Shown here piece after piece: positions 33,506-41,682 of a DNA stretch of 64,000 nt. Source of the stretch: Pedobacter cryoconitis (GTDB lineage: Bacteria; Bacteroidota; Bacteroidia; Sphingobacteriales; Sphingobacteriaceae); the NCBI RefSeq assembly GCF_001590605.1, contig NZ_CP014504.1, positions 2,666,001-2,730,000 of the forward strand. Direction: 5' to 3'. Below the pieces are notes generated by a model. It did no database searches. It saw only the letters and a list, made by a program, of their open reading frames with translations, and was not told where the DNA came from. A program made the translations under genes and the position numbers. Each line of letters starts with the position of its first letter. Within the stretch, counting starts at the first letter, position 1.

Positions 33506-34171
33506 TTAAATGATGCCCATGTCTTTACAATAAGCGATCAATTGTTCATTGTTGGAGAATTCCAATACTTCTCTCATGAGGTTAAAACGTTTTTCAACAC
33601 TGCTCAAACCAGACGGTTTAATATTATTTTCCTGCAAATAAATCGGAATATCTTTTTGAATCACTCCTTTAGAAAGCAGGGAGATAATAGTGATATCATA
33701 TTCTGTTAATTCATAAGAGTTCTTCTCCTTGATATTTTGCCTTAAATCTACAGAAGTATAAGGTTTATTCTTATAAACACTATCTATAGCTATTTTAAGT
33801 TGTTTGGCATCATTACGCGCCTTACGTACATATCCATTGATATTCAAATCTTTAAAAAGTGCAGCAATAACCGCTTGCTTATTTTCTGCTGAAAAAACAA
33901 TAACTTTCAGCCCAGGCTGTTCTTTTCTCACTGCTGTTATAAGTGCAGTACCTTCTGAAATTTTTTGGTGCTGATCATCCTCTTCGAAAGAAAGATCTGT
34001 AATCAGCAAATCATAAGGATCATGGGTTTTTAGCGCCTTTTGTATGCGTGTCAATGCATGATCGCAATAAAATACATAGTCAGCAGGTGGTATTCCAAGA
34101 TCTACCAGTGTTTTTCTCAGAGAAATATTTGCACTTTCGTGGTCTTCGGCTATTAATACTTTTTTGAACAT
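33506..34171 (-). CDS. Response regulator of the adjacent TPR kinase
   Basis: The 221-residue protein has a receiver domain with acidic residues in IAEDHES, the phosphorylation site D59 in LLITDLSFEED, the T/S position in VIVFSAENK and the lysine in GYVRKARND. A C-terminal HTH-like segment follows (ELTEYDITIISLLSKGVIQKDIPIYL...PSGLSSVEKRFNLMREVL). It resembles the LuxR/NarL effector domain but is divergent in the recognition helix. It lies 11 bp after the TPR histidine kinase on the same strand and is clearly its partner. Targets are unknown. Confidence 0.88.
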   Translation of the reverse strand: MFKKVLIAEDHESANISLRKTLVDLGIPPADYVFYCDHALTRIQKALKTHDPYDLLITDLSFEEDDQHQKISEGTALITAVRKEQPGLKVIVFSAENKQAVIAALFKDLNINGYVRKARNDAKQLKIAIDSVYKNKPYTSVDLRQNIKEKNSYELTEYDITIISLLSKGVIQKDIPIYLQENNIKPSGLSSVEKRFNLMREVLEFSNNEQLIAYCKDMGII

Positions 34172-34182
34172 CGTTTATCAAT

Positions 34183-35877
34183 TTAAGAAACAGGAAAAGA
34201 AATTTTTATTTTCAATCCTTTTTCGGCTTTTATGTCAAAGATAATTTCCCCCTGGATGTTATTCATACGGTTTCCCGTATTTGTTAGTCCATTATTAAAT
34301 TGAGTTCCTTCTGAAATTCCAATTCCATTATCAGCATAATAAACGTTTATATGATTATCGGTGTGTTCAAATCTAACAGCAACATTATTTGCCTCACTAT
34401 GTTTACTCATATTTACCATGAGCTCCTGAAGAACATGCTCAAGCTCATATTTTACATCTCCACTAACTTTTGTCCATAGCTCTGCGGTATTGCCCATGTA
34501 TACGACCACCTTGGTAGTTTCAGTAGCAAAGGACTGCAAAAGGTCAGATATTTTCTCCTGAAAATTCTGATCTGCAAGCTGTGGTTCTTCATAAGATATG
34601 TCACGTGATTTTTCGTACATAACTTCTAGTTTATCCAGGATATGATCCTTGTTTAAGCCATCTTGATTTTCAATCTCTGCCATTACCCGATACAATCCAT
34701 TCGCAACTACATCATGAACCTTTTTTGATGTTTTCAATTTATTTTCACGAATCGTATTTTGTGCTTCCAATTCCAGCCTTTGTTTTCTTTTTTTATACCA
34801 AATAGAGCTGATGACAGAACCCATAAGAATTAATAAAACTGTAAAAGCCAATAATATTCTTTGTTTAATGATCTGGTAATTTTTCTCCACATTATCCTTC
34901 TGAAGAATTAAATTATCCGCTTTATTTTTCTCAGCCTCATATCGGACAAGTGCAAATTGATTTTTGGCAGCATTCCGTGCAGTCTGTAAGCTATCGTCCA
35001 GTTTCCGATAGGTTGCAAAATACTGCTTTATTTGATTGGGTGGCACAAGTTCTATTAGTTTTTGCAGCGCTTCAATTTTATCATCAGGGCTATTTAATTT
35101 CTTCGCCACCTGATACATTTTACCAGCATAGCGCAGCGCAGAATCTGGTTGCGTTTGCTGATAGTATTCCATAAGATGGGAATAACTGGCATTCAGCCCC
35201 CAGAGATCATTCTCTGTTTCGCGGATACTCAGCGCTTTAAGAAAATCAGGAGCTGCATTATAACCGGAATTCTGAAGCCATTTTGTTTTAGCAATATTTG
35301 ATAAAACTCTTGCATACTCTTCCTGATTTTTACTCTTTTCAGGGATAAGTTCATTATAAATCTTAAGGGCCTGCGCATACTTTTTCGCTTTTTGATAAGC
35401 CAATGCTTTATTATTTAGAATAGTCAGATTAAATCCAGTATTCTTTGAAAGTTTTATGCCTTTATTATAATAAAATAATGCTTTATCATAATAGATTAAT
35501 GCAAGCTCATATCTTTTCAAATTGATACTGTTCAATCCCAGTTCATTATAATCTGAAGATAAACAGGCAAAGTCTTTTTCCTTTTCCCCATCTAAAAATT
35601 TCAAGGACAGCATTAAACTTTCCTGAGCACCAAAATAGTCACCCGCACCAGATTGTATGATCGACATGAAGTTATAAGACCTAGCTATGTGCAAACTATC
35701 CCTGGAGTTTGTTACAACCTTATTAAAATAATAAAAGGCTGAGTCATTGTTATTTTTATTAAACAATGACTCAGCCTTATCAAAAATGATTTCCTTAATA
35801 GGAATGATGGTATTTTTCTTTTTATTGCAAGCAATAATGCCAAGAATAAAAACTAAGAAGAGGAGCGTTTTTTTCAA
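34183..35877 (-). CDS. TPR histidine kinase, NarX/ComP-like, lipoprotein-type N-terminus
   Basis: The 564-residue protein begins with a lipobox-like signal (LGIIACNKKKN; Cys17). TPR repeats follow through about residue 300, then a coiled segment, a membrane helix (about 340-360) and a HisKA_3 domain with the histidine in KKVHDVVANGLY. The HATPase domain lacks some canonical boxes, but the N box (ELMVNMSKHSEAN) and YYADNGIGISEG are clear. The domain type fits the NarL-like partner encoded 11 bp downstream. An outer lipid anchor and an inner membrane helix together would be odd, so the N-terminal cysteine may not be lipidated. Ligand unknown. Confidence 0.88.
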   Translation of the reverse strand: MKKTLLFLVFILGIIACNKKKNTIIPIKEIIFDKAESLFNKNNNDSAFYYFNKVVTNSRDSLHIARSYNFMSIIQSGAGDYFGAQESLMLSLKFLDGEKEKDFACLSSDYNELGLNSINLKRYELALIYYDKALFYYNKGIKLSKNTGFNLTILNNKALAYQKAKKYAQALKIYNELIPEKSKNQEEYARVLSNIAKTKWLQNSGYNAAPDFLKALSIRETENDLWGLNASYSHLMEYYQQTQPDSALRYAGKMYQVAKKLNSPDDKIEALQKLIELVPPNQIKQYFATYRKLDDSLQTARNAAKNQFALVRYEAEKNKADNLILQKDNVEKNYQIIKQRILLAFTVLLILMGSVISSIWYKKRKQRLELEAQNTIRENKLKTSKKVHDVVANGLYRVMAEIENQDGLNKDHILDKLEVMYEKSRDISYEEPQLADQNFQEKISDLLQSFATETTKVVVYMGNTAELWTKVSGDVKYELEHVLQELMVNMSKHSEANNVAVRFEHTDNHINVYYADNGIGISEGTQFNNGLTNTGNRMNNIQGEIIFDIKAEKGLKIKISFPVS

Positions 35878-35905
35878 GAATAATAGTATTTGCTCAAATA
35901 TAAAG

Positions 35906-35935
35906 AAAGTAAGGCAGTAAAAACTGCCTTACTTT
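35906..35935 (-). terminator. Terminator after the 52-residue peptide gene
   Basis: AAAGTAAGGCAG (35906-35917) and CTGCCTTACTTT (35924-35935) pair perfectly around TAAAAA. It lies 6 bp past the stop of the small minus-strand frame 35942-36100 and ahead of the kinase gene, which isolates the small gene as its own transcript. Confidence 0.85.
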
Positions 35936-35941
35936 TATCGG

Positions 35942-36100
35942 CTATGGATATTTAGATGGAATATGTCCACCTTCTCCGCCTGTATCAGGCTGGTCACTGT
36001 CCATTGTTGTACTTTGATGAGTAGTATCCTGATTATCAGGAGTAGTATTATATCCTGGGCATGCCAATCCCATTAAAAAGGCAATCATTAATTCAAACAT
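35942..36100 (-). CDS. Small peptide gene, 52 residues
   Basis: From the ATG at 36100 the frame gives a hydrophobic start (MFELMIAFLMGLACPGYN) followed by a polar, acidic tail rich in T, D, Q and G (TTPDNQDTTHQSTTMDSDQ) that ends HIPSKYP. LMGLAC could be a lipobox. The frame is followed at once by a strong terminator, which supports a transcribed unit. I do not recognise the family. It could be a small lipoprotein or a peptide signal linked to the TPR kinase pair next door (speculative). Confidence 0.5.
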   Translation of the reverse strand: MFELMIAFLMGLACPGYNTTPDNQDTTHQSTTMDSDQPDTGGEGGHIPSKYP

Positions 36101-36374
36101 CTTTTAAAAATTTAAAGGTTAAATACGCTGTAGTTCCCCGGGAAACCGATCAGGGGGAGAGCTACAATTGAAATAAGAAGCGCTTCTTAAATTTTTGGGA
36201 AGTGTGTGAGAATCAATTGCGGGAGCTAATAACTGCTTCCCAAACCGGATAATAGTCCCCGCTATTTCATCTCATTTAGCAATCAATCTTTTGCATTAAC
36301 TCCGATAGCTAAACGAAGCTTCGATTGATTGCTGAGACAAATGTATAGGGACGTAATCAACTAATTATCAAATG

Positions 36375-36479
36375 ATTCCGTCATTTCCGATCATTCCGTT
36401 GAATTCCGGAAATGGGTTATTTAAATTCCGGAAATGCGATTTGGGTTTCTGAAATGATTATGGGATTCCGTAAATTCCG
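36375..36479. repeat. Cluster of seven ATTCCG-type repeats
   Basis: ATTCCG occurs at 36375, 36393, 36403, 36425, 36465 and 36474, and ATTTCCG at 36383. Two copies extend to ATTCCGGAAAT (36403-36413 and 36425-36435), which are near-palindromes. All lie within 105 bp directly upstream of the gene at 36507, so they may bind a regulator. Spacing is irregular. Confidence 0.6.
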
Positions 36480-36506
36480 GTTGATTTTATTTAACATTTT
36501 TGGAGA

Positions 36507-37736
36507 ATGTTCGATGACTACAGAGAAAAAGTAATCCTTACTTATGAGGAGAAGAAAAAAGCCAATGCTATTTCTCTTAATTTATTGCACCTAACTCCTG
36601 GAAATATAAGGGAAGAGTGTATTAAAGTTTATGAGGAAAGACCATTGAAGAAGGATGAAAATTTGTTAAGATCATTTTTTGAGTCAAAAGGAGATACAAC
36701 TAACTATAGTAGTAACATCAAGGCTACTGATATTGACAAATTCAGACCTTTAATAAATTTTATAAGAGGAAAAACGGTCATCCCAGAAAGCAAAAATGTT
36801 GAGCTTCTTGCCTGGTTGATAGATTTTGAGCCAAGACCTTATAAAGGTGATTTTGATTATGTGAATATGCCTCTATCTGGAGGAGGAAATATTCCGGTTC
36901 TACCGGAAGGCCTAGGTACCTCACTTCCACCAACTTCAGTTCCGGTTATGGTGCCAGTTCCCGTAACAGTGCCAGCCCCTGTAACAGTTCCTCCAGAAGA
37001 ATCAGGGCAACCAATCTCACTAACTCCAATTCCTGAACCTGTTTCCTCAGAAAAATCAGGGTCACCAGTTTCACCAACTCCAATTCCTGAACCAATTTCC
37101 CCAGAAAAATCAGGGCAACCAATTTCACCAACTCCAGCCCCTGTAACAGTTCCTCCAGAAGACTCAGAGCCACCAGTTTCACCAACTCCAATTCCTGAAT
37201 CTATTTCCCCAGAAAACTCACAGTCAGAAATTCCAACTACGGTTACAATTTCTGCAAACGACTTACCTCCTGGTGAAAGGAAAGTGAATAAGTCAACTAT
37301 AATTCAGAAAATCCTGGCTTTCATTAGAAAATTTGAGTGGTTAAAACATGCTATTCCTAAATCAAAAAAAGAAAAAGCTGCAATTTCATTAATAATCATA
37401 TTTACCATAGCTAGTATTACTTATCTAATAATTATAAATAATAAGAAGTGTATGTACTGGACCGGCGAACATTACGAAGCGATTTCCTGTGAACAAACAG
37501 TCGGTGACGTTGCTATAATTGCTAAGGATACCGTGAAATTAAATCATTTAAAAAAAATCATGCACCCGGACACACTTACACAAAATTCTTTAGGTAAAGT
37601 GTGGTATGTAAAAACCTATGAGGGATTAGAATTTTATACCTCAGATGGTTTTCATCCCATCTACAGTGAGAGAAGACTGAGACCAATTACAATGCGTATT
37701 CTAAATAAGTATATCTTAAAAAATCAGTCTTATTAA
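36507..37736 (+). CDS. Membrane protein with N-terminal domain, proline-rich linker and C-terminal domain, unknown
   Basis: The 409-residue protein has a likely cytoplasmic N-terminal domain (1-125; FRPLINFIRGKTVIPES and LLAWLIDFEPRPY). A 100-residue linker made of degenerate PVSPTPIPEPISPEKSGQ-type repeats follows, then a basic segment. One membrane helix lies at about 291-310, followed by a C-terminal domain of about 97 residues from KKCMYWTGEHYEAISCEQ to LNKYILK. I have the impression that this N-terminal and C-terminal pairing recurs in Pedobacter-like genomes, but I know no function. The linker would let the N-terminal domain reach away from the membrane. The gene is preceded by the ATTCCG cluster and followed by hairpin B. 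Confidence 0.75.
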   Translation: MFDDYREKVILTYEEKKKANAISLNLLHLTPGNIREECIKVYEERPLKKDENLLRSFFESKGDTTNYSSNIKATDIDKFRPLINFIRGKTVIPESKNVELLAWLIDFEPRPYKGDFDYVNMPLSGGGNIPVLPEGLGTSLPPTSVPVMVPVPVTVPAPVTVPPEESGQPISLTPIPEPVSSEKSGSPVSPTPIPEPISPEKSGQPISPTPAPVTVPPEDSEPPVSPTPIPESISPENSQSEIPTTVTISANDLPPGERKVNKSTIIQKILAFIRKFEWLKHAIPKSKKEKAAISLIIIFTIASITYLIIINNKKCMYWTGEHYEAISCEQTVGDVAIIAKDTVKLNHLKKIMHPDTLTQNSLGKVWYVKTYEGLEFYTSDGFHPIYSERRLRPITMRILNKYILKNQSY

Positions 37737-37771
37737 CTATGTATAAAACCTTCTTGAAATGCCCTAAACAA

Positions 37772-37848
37772 AAAAAAGCAACAGGTAATATTTCTGACTT
37801 TATTCCTGGTTCTGGAATGCCGGCAGAAATATTACCTGTTGCTTTTTT
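37772..37848. repeat. Long intergenic hairpin, family member B
   Basis: Arms 37772-37796 and 37824-37848 are perfectly complementary over 25 bp, with A-runs and T-runs at the ends. The 27-nt interior (37797-37823) begins ACTTTATTCC and ends GGAATGCCGG. It lies between convergent genes and can act as a bidirectional terminator. Compared with member C, two stem base pairs differ by compensatory changes. Confidence 0.9.
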
Positions 37849-37877
37849 ATAGTTGGAGAACTAACCCCGCAACCTCT

Positions 37878-38333
37878 CTAAAGTATATCAAACTCCCACA
37901 CACCGTTCCCACTTAAACTCTCCACCCCATCTATCTTCCAAACCTGTCCCTGCTTCACCACTAAATACCTTTTAGCAGGTGAAAAATTTTTAATCTTTTC
38001 CGTCTGAATCATCACTTCATTTTTATACAGCTCCGTACAACTTTCAATTGCTGTCCCCCCTTTATAAGTACCACCATAAAAAAAGTATCCTGTACCAGTC
38101 CGATGATACTGTCTATTCTTTGAAGTACAATATTTTTTATAAATCTCCTTTAAAGTTTCTCTTGCAACACTACCCTGTGGAGTTAGCTCATTCAATTTCT
38201 CCCGATCATCAACGATTAGATTATGGCACTCCTTAGCCCATCTATTGTAAACAATTACAAATTCAGTCACCGTTTCCTCAGCCGTACGCTCAGCATCAGG
38301 TATACTATCAAAAGTATATTTTTCTATGTTCAT
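37878..38333 (-). CDS. NTF2-like small protein, unknown
   Basis: The 151-residue cytoplasmic protein starts with a helix (AERTAEETVTEFVIVYNRWA), continues through a cysteine- and tyrosine-rich middle (YCTSKNRQYHRTGTGYFFYGG) and ends with KRYLVVKQGQVWKIDGVESL. The last part resembles the closing strands of NTF2-like folds (VVKxxxxWKID), including those of NTF2-type immunity proteins. No toxin gene is adjacent, so an immunity role is only one option. It is 28 bp downstream of the WD40-like lipoprotein gene on the same strand and probably shares its transcript. Confidence 0.55.
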   Translation of the reverse strand: MNIEKYTFDSIPDAERTAEETVTEFVIVYNRWAKECHNLIVDDREKLNELTPQGSVARETLKEIYKKYCTSKNRQYHRTGTGYFFYGGTYKGGTAIESCTELYKNEVMIQTEKIKNFSPAKRYLVVKQGQVWKIDGVESLSGNGVWEFDIL

Positions 38334-38360
38334 AAGATCAAACCGGATAATAACTAAGCT

Positions 38361-39266
38361 CTAATTAGCAGTTGGATTATTCCCCTTATCTACTACAACT
38401 TTGATATCACTTCCTGATAAATCAGTAGCATATATTTTAGAAACCTTAAACGGCTTCTCCATACCACTATAAATAACCTTATCATTTCCAGTAACAAAAA
38501 GAGATGGTACAGTCATACCTTCCGGAGAAATTCGTTTAACCTGTTTTGAAGCAAGGTCCAGTACATAAACAGCTTCACCCGGCCCGGTTAAACCCGGTAA
38601 AATATCCTTGTTACCTGCATTAAAAACCAATTTCTTTCCATCCTTACTATAAAAGAAACTATGATTACTGGCAATTGAAAAATCCTTTCCAATCAGATCC
38701 GTGATACTTACCGATTCTACCATTTTCCCCATCAAATCAAATGTGTAAAGTTTTTGAAGATCCTGAGCTATAAGCTGATTCTCATTCTTCCACGTTGGTG
38801 CATTAACATTAAGCTTAGACACACTATCTAACATCACATATCCAGAATTATCCGTCTTAATTACCCCTACCTTCCAAAGATATTTTTTATTAAAAATACT
38901 AAAAGCGACCATACCTCCCGAAGGAGACCACACGGCCCGATAATAATTTTTACTCCTCACATTTAACTGAATCTGGCTTTTGCTGACCATATCCGCAACC
39001 CAGATAGACCTGCCCCCTAAACTATCACTCACCGTATAAGCTAACTTATTTCCGTCCGGGGAGATTGCCGGATCAGTAGCCCCACCAAAAGAAATCTGTT
39101 TAGACGTATCTGCATTTGCCGCCACAATTTTCCCCTCCAGCTGATAAGCCAGTGAATATTTATTATCGACAACCTTTGGTGTTTCAACCTTATTAGAATT
39201 ACTGTTAGAATTACAAGCCACTACGAAAAGCGATAGCGCTGGAATTAAAAATTTAAACGATCTCAT
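38361..39266 (-). CDS. TolB-like beta-propeller lipoprotein
   Basis: The 301-residue protein has a lipoprotein signal (FLIPALSLFVVACNSNSNSN; lipobox VVAC). Repeated PD40/TolB-type blades follow: GATDPAISPDGNKLAYTVSD, YRAVWSPSGGMVAFSIFN, FYSKDGKKLVFNAGN and the final VYVLDLASKQVKRIS. It should be a periplasmic lipid-anchored propeller for protein or ligand contact. It lies upstream of the NTF2-like gene, as part of a two-gene unit. Binding partner unknown. Confidence 0.85.
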   Translation of the reverse strand: MRSFKFLIPALSLFVVACNSNSNSNKVETPKVVDNKYSLAYQLEGKIVAANADTSKQISFGGATDPAISPDGNKLAYTVSDSLGGRSIWVADMVSKSQIQLNVRSKNYYRAVWSPSGGMVAFSIFNKKYLWKVGVIKTDNSGYVMLDSVSKLNVNAPTWKNENQLIAQDLQKLYTFDLMGKMVESVSITDLIGKDFSIASNHSFFYSKDGKKLVFNAGNKDILPGLTGPGEAVYVLDLASKQVKRISPEGMTVPSLFVTGNDKVIYSGMEKPFKVSKIYATDLSGSDIKVVVDKGNNPTAN

Positions 39267-39498
39267 ATATTGTATCTAATATTATTTATAGTGCTAAACT
39301 TAATTTAGCAAATATTCAAGTATTTATTGGACTCAACCAATCAGAAAACCAACCAACTTTCTATTGACCCTCAGCTAATGAAATCCCGGCTCCAAGATTA
39401 CTGAATAATCCAATTATAGATGTAATAGAAAAAGCATTTTTATCCGGCACAAACTAAAACCTGCCTCCTGAATATAGAGATAAGTCCATCATCCTATT

Positions 39499-39565
39499 GT
39501 GGTCTAGGTTGGTAAGGGGTTGGTAAGGCTATTGGCCTTACCAACCCCTTACCAACCTAGACCAC
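39499..39565. repeat. Perfect 31-bp inverted repeat with 5-nt loop
   Basis: Left arm 39499-39529 and right arm 39535-39565 are exact complements around TATTG. Each arm carries an internal duplication (GGTTGGTAAGG twice, overlapping). There is no T-run on either side, so it is not a classical terminator. It stands just left of the tandem repeat array. Confidence 0.95.
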
Positions 39566-39600
39566 TTATATACGCAGAACAGTTCACGACATCAAACGTT

Positions 39601-40155
39601 TCATTTCAAAGCCAACCAAACCTTTTCTCCTCAACGCCAACCAAACCTTTCTCCTCAAAGCCAATCAAAATTTTTCTCTTCAACGCTAACCAAACCTTTC
39701 TCCTCAACGCCAACCAAACCTTTTCTCCTCAAAGCCAATCTAAATTTTTCTCCTCAACGCTAACCAAACCTTGCTCCTCAAAGCCAATCTAAATTTTTCT
39801 CCTCAACGCTAACCAAACCTTGCTCCTCAAAGCCAATCTAAATCTTTCTCCTCAACGCTAACCAAACATTTTCTCCTCAAAGCCAATCTAAATTTTTCTC
39901 CTCAACGCCAACCAAACCTTTTCTCCTCAAAGCCAATCTAAATTTTTCTCCTCAACGCCAACCAAACCTTTCTCCTCAACGCTAACCAAACCTTTCTCCT
40001 CAAAGCCAATCTAAATTTTTCTCCTCAGCGCTAACCAAACCTTTCACCTCCTAACCAATCTAAATTTTTCTCCTCAACGCTAACCAAACCTTTCACCTCC
40101 TAACCAATCTAAATTTTTCTCCTCAACGCTAACCAAACCTTTCTCCTCCTAACCA
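39601..40155. repeat. Tandem array of about 23 units of 23-25 bp, two alternating types
   Basis: Each unit starts with a T-run and CTCCTCAA. Type 1 continues CGCTAACCAAACC (or CGCCAACCAAACC); type 2 continues AGCCAATCTAAAT. The two types mostly alternate through the middle of the array, and at about 40048 and 40098 type 2 has the variant CACCTCCTAACCAATC. Unit length is not a steady multiple of three and the longest frame is only about 90 codons, so it is not convincing as coding sequence. Confidence 0.9.
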
Positions 40156-40246
40156 CCCCCACCCCTTTCACAATTATTATTCTGGCTTAAATGAAAGCGT
40201 GTCCTTTTAGCTGTAGGTAATACCAATTCTAAAAAACCAGTGAATA

Positions 40247-40325
40247 AAAAAAAGCAACAGGCCATATTTCTGACCTTATTCCTAATTCAGGAATGCCGGC
40301 AGAAATATGGCCTGTTGCTTTTTTT
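40247..40325. repeat. Long intergenic hairpin, family member C
   Basis: Arms 40247-40272 and 40300-40325 are perfectly complementary over 26 bp. The 27-nt interior (40273-40299) begins ACCTTATTCC and ends GGAATGCCGG, almost as in member B. It is 17 bp past the lysA stop, so on the minus strand it can serve as the lysA terminator. Confidence 0.9.
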
Positions 40326-40341
40326 ATACTATATGGAGAAA

Positions 40342-41496
40342 CTATCTTTCACTAAAAGCCACCCTTACATTTTCCCTCAGATTATAATGTGAACTCATCA
40401 CCTCACCATAAGCCCCAGTACTCCTGATCCCTATTAAATCACCCCTCACCGTCTCCTGTAACAAAACCTCTTTCCCAAAACAATCCGTACTCTCGCAAAT
40501 CGGGCCCACCACATCATACTTCACACTCGCTTCCCCATCCTGCTTACTCAAATTCTCGATCTGGTGATAAGCCTGATAAAGAGCCGGTCTCATTAACTCC
40601 GTCATCCCAGCATCCAGAATTATGAAATTCTTGCTCTTCCCATTCTTCACATAAAGCACTCTGCTAATCAACGAAGAACACTGCCCAACAATCGCTCTTC
40701 CCAGCTCAAAATGAACCTCCTGATTAGGCCTCTTCTCTAAAAAGTCATTAAATATCTTAAAATAAGCTGCAAAATCAGGAATCTGCTGCTCAGGATTCTG
40801 ATAGTCAATACCCAATCCACCACCAACATTTAACACCTTTACTGGAAACCCACGCTCCTCGAACCATTTCGCAAACTCATTGATCCTTACACAAAGATTC
40901 TTAAAAACATCCAAATTCGTGATCTGTGAACCAATATGGAAATGTATCCCTATGAATTCTAAATTTGCAGAAACCTTTAAAACTTCCGCACAATCAGGAA
41001 GATCCCATGAATTTACACCGAACTTATTCTCATCCAGTCCGGTTGTAATATTATGATGCGTATGTGCATCGACATTAGGATTAATACGGATCGCAACCTT
41101 AGCCACTTTACCCCTTTTCTCAGCAAGTTCATTGATCACCGCTAACTCCTGAACAGACTCCACATTAAAGCAGAAAATATCCAGATCCAGTGCACCATTG
41201 ATTTCCTTGTCCGACTTACCTACACCAGCAAATACGACCTTTTTTTTATCAAAACCTACTTCAATAGCCTTCTTCACCTCATTGCCACTTACACAATCAG
41301 CGCCCAAACCGGCCTCTTTAATTTTTTTCAGCAGCGTATCATTAAAATTCGCTTTCATTGCATAATGCACGTGAAAATCATATACCTTAGCCGCTTCAAC
41401 ACAAGCACTTAAGCTGCGCTGCAATAAACTCAGGTCATAATAATAAAAAGGTGTTTCTAAATCTGCAAACTGTGCTATATCTTTGTTCGAAAACAT
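40342..41496 (-). CDS. lysA: Diaminopimelate decarboxylase
   Basis: The 384-residue protein has the alanine-racemase-type barrel with the PLP lysine K48 in HYAMKANFND. It also has the glycine loop LNVGGGLGIDY, the residues HFHIGSQITN, and the active-site cysteine in CESTDCFGKE. It is a little shorter than E. coli LysA (420) but contains all motifs. It makes lysine from meso-diaminopimelate. An aspartate kinase gene follows nearby on the same strand (its stop is 186 bp upstream), so both ends of the lysine pathway are close. A small membrane-protein frame starts head-to-head one base away on the other strand. Confidence 0.95.
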   Translation of the reverse strand: MFSNKDIAQFADLETPFYYYDLSLLQRSLSACVEAAKVYDFHVHYAMKANFNDTLLKKIKEAGLGADCVSGNEVKKAIEVGFDKKKVVFAGVGKSDKEINGALDLDIFCFNVESVQELAVINELAEKRGKVAKVAIRINPNVDAHTHHNITTGLDENKFGVNSWDLPDCAEVLKVSANLEFIGIHFHIGSQITNLDVFKNLCVRINEFAKWFEERGFPVKVLNVGGGLGIDYQNPEQQIPDFAAYFKIFNDFLEKRPNQEVHFELGRAIVGQCSSLISRVLYVKNGKSKNFIILDAGMTELMRPALYQAYHQIENLSKQDGEASVKYDVVGPICESTDCFGKEVLLQETVRGDLIGIRSTGAYGEVMSSHYNLRENVRVAFSER

Positions 41497-41497
41497 A

Positions 41498-41674
41498 ATG
41501 TTTAAATATCTTATTGTATTTTGTCTAATTGGACTACTGTTGATCTACCTGGGCAACTATTTCGATCTTCAGCGTCAGAAAATCAACAAAAAAGAATACG
41601 ACAGAAGAGTCAGACTCTTTATCGTACTCATTTTTATTATTATAGCAGTCCTCACTTACCTCAAAAAGAGATAA
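41498..41674 (+). CDS. Small two-helix membrane protein
   Basis: From the ATG at 41498 the frame gives 58 residues with two hydrophobic helices (FKYLIVFCLIGLLLIYLG and LFIVLIFIIIAVLTYL) joined by a strongly basic loop (DLQRQKINKKEYDRRVR). This topology would be unusual for a random frame. The lysA ATG lies one base away on the opposite strand, so the promoter must lie inside lysA. A longer frame from 41483 adds five residues and overlaps lysA. It converges with the aspartate kinase gene after 8 bp. Function unknown; it could still be a chance frame. Confidence 0.5.
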   Translation: MFKYLIVFCLIGLLLIYLGNYFDLQRQKINKKEYDRRVRLFIVLIFIIIAVLTYLKKR

Positions 41675-41682
41675 ACCGATTT

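Noticed and set aside
39520..39792. Plus-strand frame of 90 codons in the repeat region
   Set aside because: It begins inside the palindrome and runs through tandem repeats whose unit length changes the frame; there is no promoter or conserved start.
39601..40155. CRISPR array
   Set aside because: Units follow each other without unique spacers, and there are no cas genes.
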